A DNA stretch of 64,000 bases from Pseudoxanthomonas sp. JBR18 (lineage in GTDB: Bacteria; Pseudomonadota; Gammaproteobacteria; Xanthomonadales; Xanthomonadaceae). Made by a program: the position numbers and the translations under genes. Under the pieces are notes generated by a model. That model made no database searches. It saw nothing but the letters and a program-made list of their open reading frames with translations, and was not told where the DNA came from. Positions 53,550 to 62,855 of the stretch are shown in pieces. Positions within the stretch are counted from its first letter, which is position 1, and each line of letters starts with the position of its first letter. The stretch lies in assembly GCF_028198165.1 (NCBI RefSeq), contig NZ_CP116339.1, forward strand, positions 3,727,001 through 3,791,000, given 5' to 3'.

Positions 53550-55757
53550 ATGAAATTCGACACGCCAGCCACGACCAACCCCATCGATAAGGGCCGGATC
53601 GTCGGCAAACCCCACGACCGCATCGATGGTCCGCTCAAGACCACCGGCACCGCGCCCTACGCGTACGAGCGCCACGACGTGGCCCCCGATGCCGCCTACG
53701 GCTACGTGGTCTGTGCCGCGATCCCCAAGGGACGCATCCGTGCGATGGATCTGGCCGCCGCCAAGGCTGCGCCGGGCGTACTGGGCATCGTCACCGCGCA
53801 GAACGCGGGCAAGCTGGGCAAGGGCCAGTTCAATACCGCCACCTTGCTCGGAGGGCCCGAGATCGAGCATTACCACCAGGCGGTCGCCATCGTGGTGGCC
53901 GAATCCTTCGAGCAGGCCCGGGCAGCGGCCGCCCTGGTGAAGGTGGATTACGTGCGCCAGCAGGGAAAGTACGACCTGGCGGCCGCGCGCGACACCGCGA
54001 AGATGCCTGAAGGCGACAGCAACAAGGACACCGCGGTCGGCGACTTCGCCGGGGCCTTCGCCGCGGCGCCCGTGCAGTTGGACGCGACCTATCACACCCC
54101 GGACCATTCCCACGCGATGATGGAGCCGCATGCCTCCATCGCCCGGTGGGACGGCGACAAGGTGACCCTGTGGACCTCGAACCAGATGATCGCCTGGGGG
54201 CGTGGGGATGTGGCCAAGACGTTGGGCTTGCCGAAGGAGAACGTCCGCCTGATATCGCCTTACTTGGGCGGCGGTTTCGGCGGCAAGCTGTTCGTGCGCA
54301 CCGACGCCATCCTGGCCGCGCTCGGGGCCAAGCACGTGGGGCGTCCGGTCAAGGTGACCCTGGCCAGACCGCAGGTGTTCAACAACACGACCCACCGGCC
54401 GGCCACGCTGCAGCGCCTGCGCATTGGCGCTACCCGTGACGGCAAGATCACCGCCATCGGCCATGAGAGCTGGTCCGGCAATCTGCCGGGCGGCGATCCA
54501 GAAACCGCCGTCGCCCAGACCCAGTTGCTCTATGCCGAGCCCAATCGGATGACCGCCATGCGTCTGGCGATGCTGGACCTGCCGGAGGGCAATGCCATGC
54601 GCGCGCCCGGCGAGGCCCCCGGGCTGATGGCCCTGGAGATCGCCATGGATGAAATGGCCGAAAAGCTGGCCATGGATCCGGTCAAGTTTCGTGTGCTTAA
54701 CGACACCCAGGTCGATCCGGCCAAGCCCGAGCGCCCGTTTTCCCAGCGACGCCTGGTGGAATGCCTGGAGCAGGGGGCCGAGCGCTTCGGCTGGGACAAA
54801 CGCACCAAGCCTGCGATGCGCCGCGAAGGACGCTGGCTGATCGGTATGGGCATGGCAGCGGCCTTCCGCAACAACCTCAACATGAAATCCGGCGCGCGGG
54901 TCACGCTGGACAACGCCGGTCTGGTGACGGTGGAAACCGATATGACCGACATCGGGACCGGAACCTACACCATCATCGCCCAGACCGCGGCGGAAATGAT
55001 GGGCGTGCCCATGTCGCAGGTGAAGGTCGTGCTGGGCGATTCGGCGTTCCCCGTGTCGGCCGGCTCGGGCGGGCAGTGGGGTGCCAACAGCTCCACGGCC
55101 GGCGTCTATGCGGCCTGCATGAAATTGCGCGAAGCGGTCGCGGCCAAGCTCGGTCTCGATCCTGCGCAGGCGGATTTCAGCGACGGCATGGTGCAGGTGG
55201 GCGCACAGCGCAAGCGGCTTGCCGACGCCGCCAGTGCCGGCCCGCTGACCGTCGAGGACACCATGGAATACGGCGACCTGGCCGAGCGCTACCAGCAATC
55301 GACCTTCGGCGGACACTTCGTCGAGGTCGCGGTGGACAGCTATACCGGCGAGATCCGCATCCGGCGCATGCTGGCGGTGTGCGCGGCCGGTCGCATCCTC
55401 AATCCCAAGTCGGCGCGCAGCCAGGTCATCGGGGCCATGACCATGGGTGCCGGTGCGGCCCTCATGGAGGAACTGGTGATCGACAAGCGGCTTGGGTATT
55501 TCGTCAACCATGACCTGGCCGGCTACGAGGTGCCCGTGCATGCGGACATCCCGCACCAGGAAGTCGTCTTTCTCGAAGAGACGGATCCGACCAGTTCGCC
55601 GATGAAGGCCAAGGGCGTCGGGGAATTGGGCATTTGCGGCGTCGCCGCTGCCGTGGCCAATGCGGTCTACAACGCCACCGGCGTGCGGATCCGTGATTAC
55701 CCAGTGACGCTGGACAAGCTGTTGGACAAGCTGCCTCGGCCGGCGTTGACGGCTTGA
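53550..55757 (+). CDS. paoC: Aldehyde oxidoreductase molybdopterin subunit PaoC
   Basis: The 735-aa protein holds the molybdenum cofactor (MCD type in the E. coli homologue) and the active site. Conserved stretches include LGGGFGGKLFVRTD, NAMRAPGEAPGLMALEIAMD and, near the end, KAKGVGELGICGVAAAVANA, where the catalytic Glu lies in VGELG. It starts two nt after the paoB stop. The cofactor chaperone PaoD was not found within the window. Confidence 0.94.
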   Translation: MKFDTPATTNPIDKGRIVGKPHDRIDGPLKTTGTAPYAYERHDVAPDAAYGYVVCAAIPKGRIRAMDLAAAKAAPGVLGIVTAQNAGKLGKGQFNTATLLGGPEIEHYHQAVAIVVAESFEQARAAAALVKVDYVRQQGKYDLAAARDTAKMPEGDSNKDTAVGDFAGAFAAAPVQLDATYHTPDHSHAMMEPHASIARWDGDKVTLWTSNQMIAWGRGDVAKTLGLPKENVRLISPYLGGGFGGKLFVRTDAILAALGAKHVGRPVKVTLARPQVFNNTTHRPATLQRLRIGATRDGKITAIGHESWSGNLPGGDPETAVAQTQLLYAEPNRMTAMRLAMLDLPEGNAMRAPGEAPGLMALEIAMDEMAEKLAMDPVKFRVLNDTQVDPAKPERPFSQRRLVECLEQGAERFGWDKRTKPAMRREGRWLIGMGMAAAFRNNLNMKSGARVTLDNAGLVTVETDMTDIGTGTYTIIAQTAAEMMGVPMSQVKVVLGDSAFPVSAGSGGQWGANSSTAGVYAACMKLREAVAAKLGLDPAQADFSDGMVQVGAQRKRLADAASAGPLTVEDTMEYGDLAERYQQSTFGGHFVEVAVDSYTGEIRIRRMLAVCAAGRILNPKSARSQVIGAMTMGAGAALMEELVIDKRLGYFVNHDLAGYEVPVHADIPHQEVVFLEETDPTSSPMKAKGVGELGICGVAAAVANAVYNATGVRIRDYPVTLDKLLDKLPRPALTA

Positions 55758-55765
55758 CGCAGCGG

Positions 55766-55793
55766 ACGCGGGTCTTTCAGGGACCCGCGTTTT
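55766..55793 (+). terminator. Rho-independent terminator of paoABC
   Basis: ACGCGGGTC (55766-55774) and GACCCGCGT (55782-55790) form a 9-bp stem with a 7-nt loop, followed by TTTT. It lies 9 nt after the paoC stop. Confidence 0.88.
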
Positions 55794-56097
55794 CCCGCCG
55801 ACACGGCGCAGACGCCTGGCTGAATTGTAAGGGGGCGGTGGACACCGCCGACCTAGCACCAGGGTCCATTTTTCCTGGATTGGCAGGCGCCGCGGCGCGT
55901 GGAAACGCGATCCATCCCTGGTCAGGATGATGAAGGTTTTGTTTATGCTTTTCTGCCCATCATCTGACACTGTATTTGCAACATGCGCGGCCGATATCGT
56001 GCATGCCGGTTCGGATACATGGATGCAGGATGTGGCGTCAGCCACGCGGGGATGGAGTGCGACCGGGGTGGCCGTGCCTTGACAGGGGGAAATCGTG
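55794..56097. other. Intergenic stretch of about 300 nt before the FecR gene
   Basis: I see no gene. An AT-richer patch (around 55925-55980) probably includes the promoter for the FecR-OmpA-CHASE2 genes. A GCCGATAT at 55990-55997 resembles a FliA -10 but the matching -35 (TGTATTTG) is poor, so it is not claimed. Confidence 0.45.
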
Positions 56098-56556
56098 ATG
56101 AAGCTTTGCCTGCGCCTGGTGGCGCTGTTGTGTCTGGTATGCCTGGCCATTCCCGTGCTGGCCGCGGAAAGCACCATCGATGATGGGCATGTCGCGCTGG
56201 TCAAACAGGCGCGCGGGTCGGTGACGATCACGCGCGGTGGCAAGACGCTCGAGGCGGCCGGAGGCGCGCAACTTGAGGTCTCCGATCGGGTGGTCACCGG
56301 CGCAGGTGCCACCGCATCGATCGTGTTCCGTGATGGCACGTTGCTGACGCTGGGGCAGGACGCGGACATCGTGGTGCGCGATTACGTCTTCGCGCCGAAG
56401 GAGGACAAGTTCTCCTTCTCGCTCTACATGACCCGCGGCTCGGCGATCTACGAGTCCGGCAAGATCGGCAAGCTTGATCCTGAGTCGGTGAAGATCGAGA
56501 CGCCCAAGGCCACTGTGGGCGTGCGTGGTACCCGGTTCCTCATCGAAGCCAACTGA
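56098..56556 (+). CDS. FecR-domain exported protein
   Basis: The 152-aa protein has a signal peptide (MKLCLRLVALLCLVCLAIPVLA) and one FecR domain (VKQARGSVTITRGGKTLEA, DRVVTGAGATASIVFRDGTL, VETPKATVGVRGTRF-like end). This small FecR form lacks the membrane helix of the anti-sigma type and is commonly paired with CHASE2 enzymes. AGGGGGA lies before ATG 56098, and a GTG one codon earlier is possible. Confidence 0.85.
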   Translation: MKLCLRLVALLCLVCLAIPVLAAESTIDDGHVALVKQARGSVTITRGGKTLEAAGGAQLEVSDRVVTGAGATASIVFRDGTLLTLGQDADIVVRDYVFAPKEDKFSFSLYMTRGSAIYESGKIGKLDPESVKIETPKATVGVRGTRFLIEAN

Positions 56557-56563
56557 GCTAACC

Positions 56564-57181
56564 ATGTCTGTCATGCGATTCCGTGGCGCCGGGCGACTGG
56601 CCCTGTCGTGCGTGGCGGCAATGACGCTGGGCGCCTGCGCCTCGGCGCCCACGCGGGTGACGCTGCTGCCCGACCAGGAGGGGCACGTCGGCGCGGTCGT
56701 GGTGTCCAACGGCCAGGGCAGCCAGCGCATCGACCAGGCATACGCCGCTGTGGAAATCGCGCCGTCCGCCGCCGCGCCCAAGCCGCCGCACGCCCAGGAT
56801 CAGGCGCGCTTCGACGCGGCCCATCGGGCCCTGCTGGATGCCCAGCCCACCCCGCCGCGCAGCTTCGTACTGAATTTCCTATTCGACAGCATGGAATTGA
56901 CGCCCGAATCCAAGCGCCTGCTGCCGCAGGTGCTGGAAGCCGTGCGCGACCGTCTGCCGACCGAGGTGACCGTCTTCGGCTACGCCGATGCGGCGGGCAC
57001 GGCGGCGTACAACCTGTCGCTGTCGGCCCAACGCGCCCGTGTCGTGGCCAAATTGCTTAAGCAGATCGACCCGGAGCTGCCGGTGGATGTGCAGTATTTC
57101 GGTGACAAGGCACCGCTGGTCCCGACGCGGCCGGGGGTGCCCGAGCCCCGCAATCGCCGTGCGGAAATCGTGATCCTGTGA
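56564..57181 (+). CDS. OmpA-family lipoprotein
   Basis: The 205-aa protein has a lipobox (LGAC) after a signal peptide, then a linker and an OmpA C-terminal domain (about residues 95-205: FVLNFLFDSMELTPESKRLL, VFGYADAAGTAAYNLSLSAQ, RNRRAEIVIL). The domain should bind peptidoglycan. It starts 7 nt after the FecR gene and precedes the CHASE2 gene by 13 nt, so the three form an operon. Confidence 0.87.
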   Translation: MSVMRFRGAGRLALSCVAAMTLGACASAPTRVTLLPDQEGHVGAVVVSNGQGSQRIDQAYAAVEIAPSAAAPKPPHAQDQARFDAAHRALLDAQPTPPRSFVLNFLFDSMELTPESKRLLPQVLEAVRDRLPTEVTVFGYADAAGTAAYNLSLSAQRARVVAKLLKQIDPELPVDVQYFGDKAPLVPTRPGVPEPRNRRAEIVIL

Positions 57182-57194
57182 GTCCGCACGCGCC

Positions 57195-59234
57195 ATGAGC
57201 ACCTTCATCCCTACCGCCCCCGTGCCACGGCGCACCATCGTCGCCTGCCTGTTGGCCGCGCTTGGCGTCGCCGCCCTGATCGGGCTGGCTGGACGCAGTG
57301 GCCTGGGTCCGGCTGGCGCGCTGGATCGTTGGTTGCTGGACACCTTGCTGGTGCGCAGCGCCTCGCAGGCACCGGCGCCGGACGTGGTCGTGGTCGATAT
57401 CGACGAGGTCAGCCTGGCCTCGGTCGGGCAGTGGCCGTGGCCGCGCTATCGGGTCGCCTCCCTGGTGGAAGGCGTCGCCGCCGCCAAGCCGGCCGCCCTC
57501 GCGCTGGATGTGTTGTTCCCGGAGCCGGACCGGACCTCGCTGGTCGATATCCGGCAGGCATTCAAGCGGGATTTCGACCTGGACATCGGGATCCCGGGCG
57601 TCCCCGAAGGCCTGCAGGACAATGACGGCTACCTGGGGCAGGCGATGGCCCGATCCGACGCGATCGGCGCGCGCTACTTCTATTTCGACCACCAGACCGC
57701 GCCCCGGGCGCTGCGGCCTGGGTTCGGGTTCGATGGCCGGCTGGACCTGATGACGCTCGAGCAGGCCCCCGGGGTGATGGAGAACACGCCGGCCGTGGCC
57801 GCGCAGACCCGGGTGAGCGGCTTCGTGAACAGCCGCCTGGATGCGGACGGGGTGCTGCGTAGGTTGCCGCTGCTGATCGAACACCAGGGGGTGGTCTATC
57901 CGAGTCTGGCGCTGGCCGCGACGATGCGGGCGCTGGGTGTCCAGTCCGGGACGGTGGAAGCCGGCCGCGATGGGCTATCGCTGAAGATCGGCGAGCATCG
58001 CATTCCCATCGATCGGAGCGGCTACGCGCTGTTGCGTTTCAATGGCCCCTCGCGCGTGTACAGCAGCGTGCCGGCGGTCGAGGTGCTCAGCGGCCAGGTC
58101 CGACCGAAGGATCTGGCCGGCAAGATCGTCTTCATAGGATCCTCCGCGGTCGGCTTGAACGATGTCCATGCCACGGCCGTCGACGCGGAATTCTCCGGTC
58201 TCAAGATCCAGTCGGTCATGGCCCAGAACATCCTGGACGATGCCTTGGTGCGCGTGCCTGTGTGGGGTGGCGGCCTCGCACTTGCGTTGGGCCTGCTGGT
58301 GGCGGCGGTGTTCGGTCTGCTGTGCGTCTCCGGCTATCGCCTGACGGTGGTGAGCCTGGCCACGGTGATGGCCGCGTCCGCGCTGCTGGGAAGCATGGCC
58401 ATGGCCTTCCAGCACACGGGCCTGTTCCTGCCGATGGGCGGGCCGCTGCTGACGCTGTGTGTCGTGCTGGTGGGCGGTTTCGCGTTGCGCTTTGTCTTCA
58501 GCCAGCGACAGGCGCTGCGCTGGCGCAGGCAGCTGGCCAATGCCCGGCAGGTGGCCATCGAGTCGATGGCCGCGGTGGCCGAAACGCGGGACCCGGAAAC
58601 CGGCGCGCATATCAAGCGCACCCAGCACTACGTGCGCGCCATCGCCGAGGAGTTGCGCAGGACCAAGCAGCATCCCGCGCTACTGACCGAGGAATACATC
58701 GAGCTGCTGTTCCTGTCCGCGCCGCTGCATGACATCGGCAAGGTCGGTGTGCCCGACCACATCCTGCTCAAGCCCGGTCCGCATACGCCCGAGGAGCGGG
58801 AGATCATGCGCGGACATGCGCATTTCGGCCGCAAGATCATCTACAGCACTGCGCGCAGCATCGAAGGCGACAACTTCCTGCGCATCGCCGGCGAGATCGC
58901 CGCCACCCACCACGAGAAGTGGGATGGCACCGGTTATCCGGACGGCCTGCAGGGCGAGCAGATTCCCCTGTCGGGCCGGATCATGGCGGTGGCCGACATC
59001 TACGATGCGCTGATCAGCCGGCGCTGCTACAAGGACCCGTATCCGCACGAGCGGGCCAAGGCGATGATGCAGGAACTGCGTGGGACGACCTTCGACCCTG
59101 CGGTCCTGGATGCGTTCTTCGCCATCGAAGCGCAGGTTGTCGCCATCGCCGAGCGGTATCGGGACGACGACGCGCCGCTCCCGGTCGCCACGAAGGCCGT
59201 GGAGGCCACGGGCGCACGGCTGGTGCCAGGCTGA
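57195..59234 (+). CDS. CHASE2-HD-GYP cyclic-di-GMP phosphodiesterase candidate
   Basis: The 679-aa membrane protein has an N-terminal helix, a periplasmic CHASE2 sensor (about residues 55-350), three more helices near residues 355-435, and a cytoplasmic HD-GYP domain. Its catalytic HD is in LHDIGKVGVPD near residue 512, and GYP is complete as HHEKWDGTGYPDGL. It probably hydrolyses c-di-GMP in response to a periplasmic signal. Its operon partners are a FecR protein and a peptidoglycan-binding lipoprotein, which may present the signal. Confidence 0.9.
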   Translation: MSTFIPTAPVPRRTIVACLLAALGVAALIGLAGRSGLGPAGALDRWLLDTLLVRSASQAPAPDVVVVDIDEVSLASVGQWPWPRYRVASLVEGVAAAKPAALALDVLFPEPDRTSLVDIRQAFKRDFDLDIGIPGVPEGLQDNDGYLGQAMARSDAIGARYFYFDHQTAPRALRPGFGFDGRLDLMTLEQAPGVMENTPAVAAQTRVSGFVNSRLDADGVLRRLPLLIEHQGVVYPSLALAATMRALGVQSGTVEAGRDGLSLKIGEHRIPIDRSGYALLRFNGPSRVYSSVPAVEVLSGQVRPKDLAGKIVFIGSSAVGLNDVHATAVDAEFSGLKIQSVMAQNILDDALVRVPVWGGGLALALGLLVAAVFGLLCVSGYRLTVVSLATVMAASALLGSMAMAFQHTGLFLPMGGPLLTLCVVLVGGFALRFVFSQRQALRWRRQLANARQVAIESMAAVAETRDPETGAHIKRTQHYVRAIAEELRRTKQHPALLTEEYIELLFLSAPLHDIGKVGVPDHILLKPGPHTPEEREIMRGHAHFGRKIIYSTARSIEGDNFLRIAGEIAATHHEKWDGTGYPDGLQGEQIPLSGRIMAVADIYDALISRRCYKDPYPHERAKAMMQELRGTTFDPAVLDAFFAIEAQVVAIAERYRDDDAPLPVATKAVEATGARLVPG

Positions 59235-59304
59235 GGTCGGGTGGCAGCGCGGAGCACGGAAGCAGCCGCTTCGCCTCACCCGCTCCGCGGCGCAGGACCC
59301 GTGG

Positions 59305-60372
59305 TCAAGGTGCCACGCGCAGGCGACCGAACCTAAACTCCACATTGCGTCCGACGTTGCTGAGCTGGGCGATCTCGCCATCGCCCAGGTCGTACAGGGC
59401 CGGCCAGCTGTGGAGGAAGCCGACGGGACCCGGCGCCGACGGCAGGGGCCGCCACTTGGCGCCAGCGTCCTGGCTGGCCTCGATCCGGTTGGCGCAGGAC
59501 GTCGCCAGGAGCGTGCCTTCGAGCGCCAGCACCGAAGGCGCGCAGCGCAGGCCGCCCATCGGCATGCCCAGGCCCTCGTCCCAATGGACGCCATCGTCGG
59601 AATATTTCATCGACACCGGGCATTGCGGATCGCGGCCGCAGATCTCGAACGCCATCAGCCATCGGCCATCGACCAATCGGGTCATCACCGGCATGCCCGG
59701 GCGCAGGTGGCCGCCGCCGGGTTCGGCGGCGACCACCCGGCGATCGTCCCAGCTGCGTCCACCGTCTTCCGAGATGCGCTGCGCGACCACCTGGGCGTAG
59801 GCGGGGCTGGCGTCGGCCAGGGTTTCGTCGGCATAGAGCACCGTCAGCCGCCCGTCGGGCAACAGGTAAAGCTTGGGCTCCCATACGCCGCGATCGGTGC
59901 GTCCCCGCGGCTCCTCGTTGCGGGCGATCACGCTCAGGGGCTGCCAGTGAAGGCCTTGATCGTCACTGGCGTAAAGCACCAGCCGATAGGAGCGATGCTC
60001 GATGAGTGAGCGCATCGCCAGCAGGATGCGGCCGTCCGGCAATTGCAGCAGTTCGCCGTTGTCCAGTCGGCGTCCGGCCTCGACCACTTGCCCGCGGAGC
60101 GTCCAGGTGCGGGCACGGTCCTCGCTGATGCGCAGCTCCAACGGCGTACCCTCCTGCGCGACGCCGAAGCGGGTATTCACCGCCAGCCAGCGGCCGTCCT
60201 GCAGCCGCGTCATCCGGCCCCAGCCAGCGCCGTCGCGGGCCAGCACCGCGCGTCGGCCCCAATCAACCCGGACGGCTTCCGCGGCCGCGGCGGACCACGG
60301 CAGGGCCATGTGCGCCAGCACCATTCCAGCGAGCGCCACGCCTGCGCGCCATCGCGCCGCGAGCGGGCTCAC
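59305..60372 (-). CDS. Sialidase-fold (BNR) glycosidase-like exported protein
   Basis: The 355-aa protein has a signal peptide (ending near SAAAAEA) and four BNR/Asp-box motifs (SEDRARTW, SDDQGLHW, SEDGGRSW and SDDGVHW), typical of a sialidase-type beta propeller. It could belong to the exo-arabinanase (GH93) or sialidase group. The specific substrate is not clear. GTG 60372 overlaps the symporter gene as GTGA. It is the last gene of a sugar-oxidation operon, so it probably releases a sugar from a polymer outside the cytoplasm. Confidence 0.8.
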   Translation of the reverse strand: MSPLAARWRAGVALAGMVLAHMALPWSAAAAEAVRVDWGRRAVLARDGAGWGRMTRLQDGRWLAVNTRFGVAQEGTPLELRISEDRARTWTLRGQVVEAGRRLDNGELLQLPDGRILLAMRSLIEHRSYRLVLYASDDQGLHWQPLSVIARNEEPRGRTDRGVWEPKLYLLPDGRLTVLYADETLADASPAYAQVVAQRISEDGGRSWDDRRVVAAEPGGGHLRPGMPVMTRLVDGRWLMAFEICGRDPQCPVSMKYSDDGVHWDEGLGMPMGGLRCAPSVLALEGTLLATSCANRIEASQDAGAKWRPLPSAPGPVGFLHSWPALYDLGDGEIAQLSNVGRNVEFRFGRLRVAP

Positions 60373-61928
60373 CAGAAGGTCACGTACAGCGCCGTCAGGA
60401 TCGCCACCACCGCAAGCGCGGCCACGTTGAACGAGGGCGTGGTGTGGTAGCTGACATCACGGGTCTGGATGCGGTCGCGGTCGCCGCTGGCCTTGGTGAC
60501 CAGCGACACCACGATCGCCAGGACCAGTGACAACAGGAAAACCAGCCCGATGCGGTTCATGAACGGCACGTCCGGCAGCGCCACCTTGAGCACCAGGGAC
60601 AGGACAAACGAGGCGATGGCGGCGGTCAGGGCGCCGGCTTCGTTGGCCCGTTTCCAGAACATGCCCAGGAAGAAGATCACCACGATGCCCGGGGTGAAGA
60701 AGCCGGTGAACTCCTGGATGTACTGGAAGCCCTGGTCGAAGCCGCCCAGCAGCGGCCGGGCGGTCAGCACGCCGATGACGATCGCGGTGATCGCGGTGAT
60801 GCGTCCGACCATCACCAGGCGCTTCTGCGACGCCTCGGGGGCGCGCTTGGCATAGAAGTCCAGGGTGAAGATGGTCGCCACCGAATTGATCTTGGACGCC
60901 AGCGAGGCCACGATCGCGGCGATCAGCGCGGCGAAGACCAGCCCCAGCACGCCGCTGGGCAGCAGCCGCATCATCGTCGGATAGGCCTCATCGGGGCGCT
61001 CCAGCCCCGGGGCCAGCATCACCGCCGCGATGCCCGGCAGCACCACGATCACCGGGATCAGCAGCTTGAGGAAGGCGGCGAATACGATGCCCTTCTGCGC
61101 TTCGGGCACGTCCTTGGCGGCCAGGGCGCGCTGGATGATGTATTGGTTGAAGCCCCAGTAGCTCAGGTTGGCGATCCACAGCCCACCGATCAGCACCGAC
61201 AGGCCCGGCAGGTCCTTGTAGAAGGGGTTGTCGGGCTTGAGGATCATCTGGAAGCGGCCCGGTTCCTGCGCCAGCAGGGTGGTGAAGCCGGCCACCACGC
61301 TGCCATCCCCGATCTTGCTCAGCGTAATGACCGTGACCATCATGCCGCCGATGACCAGCAGCGAGACCTGCACGATGTCGGTCAGGGCCACGGCCTTGAG
61401 TCCGCCATAGAGCTGATAGAACAGGGCGAAGGCGCCCAGCAACACCAGCGCCAGCATCTGGTCCATCCCGGTGACCTGGGCGATGGCGATCGAGCCCAGC
61501 CACAGGATCGAGGTGAGGTTGACGAACACGTACAGCGCTAGCCAGAAGATCGCCATGACCGTGCGGATGCGCGTGCCGTAACGCTCCTCCAGGAACTGCG
61601 GCATGGTGGTGATGCGGTTGCGCAGGAAGATCGGCAGGAACCACTTGCCGACGATCAGCAGGGTCAGGGCCGCCATCCACTCGTAGGAGGCGATGGCCAG
61701 GCCGATGGCATAGCCCGAGCCGGACATGCCGATGATTTGCTCGGCCGAGATGTTGGCCGCGATCAGCGAAGCGCCGATGGCCCACCAGGGCAGGCTGCGG
61801 CTGGCCAGGAAGTAGTCCTGAGCGGACTTCTCACGGCCACCCTTCTCGCGCGAGACCACTTGGGCCAGCACGAAGATGCCGGTCAGGTAGACCAGCACGA
61901 TGGTGATGTCGAGGGGGGAAAGACGCAT
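60369..61928 (-). CDS. SSS-family sodium:sugar symporter
   Basis: The 519-aa membrane protein belongs to the solute:sodium symporter (SGLT-like) family. It has about 14 helices, with the signature motifs SLIAANISAEQIIGMSGSGY and LLPSGVLGLVFAALIAAIVASLASKINS. SGLT-like members move sugars. The neighbours suggest the sugar used by the oxidative route. The ATG at 61928 and the GTGA overlap with the next gene are clear. Confidence 0.92.
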   Translation of the reverse strand: MRLSPLDITIVLVYLTGIFVLAQVVSREKGGREKSAQDYFLASRSLPWWAIGASLIAANISAEQIIGMSGSGYAIGLAIASYEWMAALTLLIVGKWFLPIFLRNRITTMPQFLEERYGTRIRTVMAIFWLALYVFVNLTSILWLGSIAIAQVTGMDQMLALVLLGAFALFYQLYGGLKAVALTDIVQVSLLVIGGMMVTVITLSKIGDGSVVAGFTTLLAQEPGRFQMILKPDNPFYKDLPGLSVLIGGLWIANLSYWGFNQYIIQRALAAKDVPEAQKGIVFAAFLKLLIPVIVVLPGIAAVMLAPGLERPDEAYPTMMRLLPSGVLGLVFAALIAAIVASLASKINSVATIFTLDFYAKRAPEASQKRLVMVGRITAITAIVIGVLTARPLLGGFDQGFQYIQEFTGFFTPGIVVIFFLGMFWKRANEAGALTAAIASFVLSLVLKVALPDVPFMNRIGLVFLLSLVLAIVVSLVTKASGDRDRIQTRDVSYHTTPSFNVAALAVVAILTALYVTFW

Positions 61929-61958
61929 CGGGGAAACTCTCCGCAGGTCGGATCGGGA

Positions 61959-62855
61959 TCAGGAGCGCAATGCGGCGTTGGGATCGCCGGCAAAGCGCGC
62001 TTCGGGCAGGCCGCGCACGCCGGCCGGCGCGGCGAAGACATCGCCGGCGGCTGGATCACGGTCACTCCCCACCAGGCCGTCGTGGGCACTGGTGATGTAC
62101 AGCGTGGACAGGTCCGCACCACCCAGCGCCGGCCGTGTGGGCTGGGCGGTAGGGAGATGGATATCGCGATCGTGTTGGCCGTCGGGCAGATAGCGCGTCA
62201 CCCGGGCCGCGCCCCATTGCGCGCTCCAGAGGCCGCCTTGGGCGTCCACCGCCGCGCCGTCCGGCTCGCCGGGGTGATCGGACAGGTCGACGAACGTGGC
62301 GGGCACACCCAGCGTGTCGCCATATGCGACGTGCTGGATGCGCCGGTCCAGCGAATCGCAGAAGTACATCGTGTCGCCAGCCGGGCTGAAGGCGATGCTG
62401 TTGGAGATCGCCACGCCGGGCAGCGGCAGCGCCTCCAAAGTCAGATCCGCATTGAGCCGGAAGAAGCCGCCGACCTTGTGCTTGGGACCCTGCGCCGGCT
62501 CGTGCAGCGTGCCGAACACGAAGCGACCCTGCCGGTCGCCGCCCCCATCGTTGGCGCGCGTATCGGGCGCACGTGGGATGTCGCATAGCGGGCGTAGTTC
62601 CCCAGTGTCCAGGTGAAAGAAGGCAAGCCTGGAGGCCAGCGCCAGCAGCAGCCAGCCATCGGCCTGGCACAGCGCGAACGAGGCCAGCCGCTCGGGCATC
62701 GGCCATTGCTGCGTGTGACCGGTGGCCGGGACGTGGCGCCACAGCACCGCGTTGTGGATGTCCGTCCACAGCAGGGCGCCGGTGCGCTCGCACCACACCA
62801 CGCCTTCGCCCAGGCGGTTGCCGGCAGCCACGACCGTGCGTGCGTCGTCGCTCAC
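61959..62855 (-). CDS. SMP-30/gluconolactonase-type lactonase
   Basis: The 298-aa protein is a six-bladed SMP-30 propeller. Metal-site residues are in GEGVVWCERTGALLWTDI (Glu near the N-terminus), RANDGGGDRQGRFVFGTL and ISNSIAFSPAGDTMYFCDS. It should open a sugar lactone, the product of the SDR dehydrogenase next to it. GTG 62855 overlaps the SDR stop as GTGA. Upstream ORF sequence is the SDR gene in another frame. Confidence 0.92.
   Translation of the reverse strand: MSDDARTVVAAGNRLGEGVVWCERTGALLWTDIHNAVLWRHVPATGHTQQWPMPERLASFALCQADGWLLLALASRLAFFHLDTGELRPLCDIPRAPDTRANDGGGDRQGRFVFGTLHEPAQGPKHKVGGFFRLNADLTLEALPLPGVAISNSIAFSPAGDTMYFCDSLDRRIQHVAYGDTLGVPATFVDLSDHPGEPDGAAVDAQGGLWSAQWGAARVTRYLPDGQHDRDIHLPTAQPTRPALGGADLSTLYITSAHDGLVGSDRDPAAGDVFAAPAGVRGLPEARFAGDPNAALRS

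Noticed and set aside
55970..55997. Sigma-28 site before the FecR gene
   Set aside because: The GCCGATAT -10 fits, but the -35 (TGTATTTG) is poor and the gene has no known motility link.
53490..56369. 959-aa ORF on the minus strand
   Set aside because: It is antisense to paoC and the FecR region. Its translation is low-complexity His/Gly/Arg/Val, typical of the antisense frame of GC-rich genes, and the sense frames are real genes.
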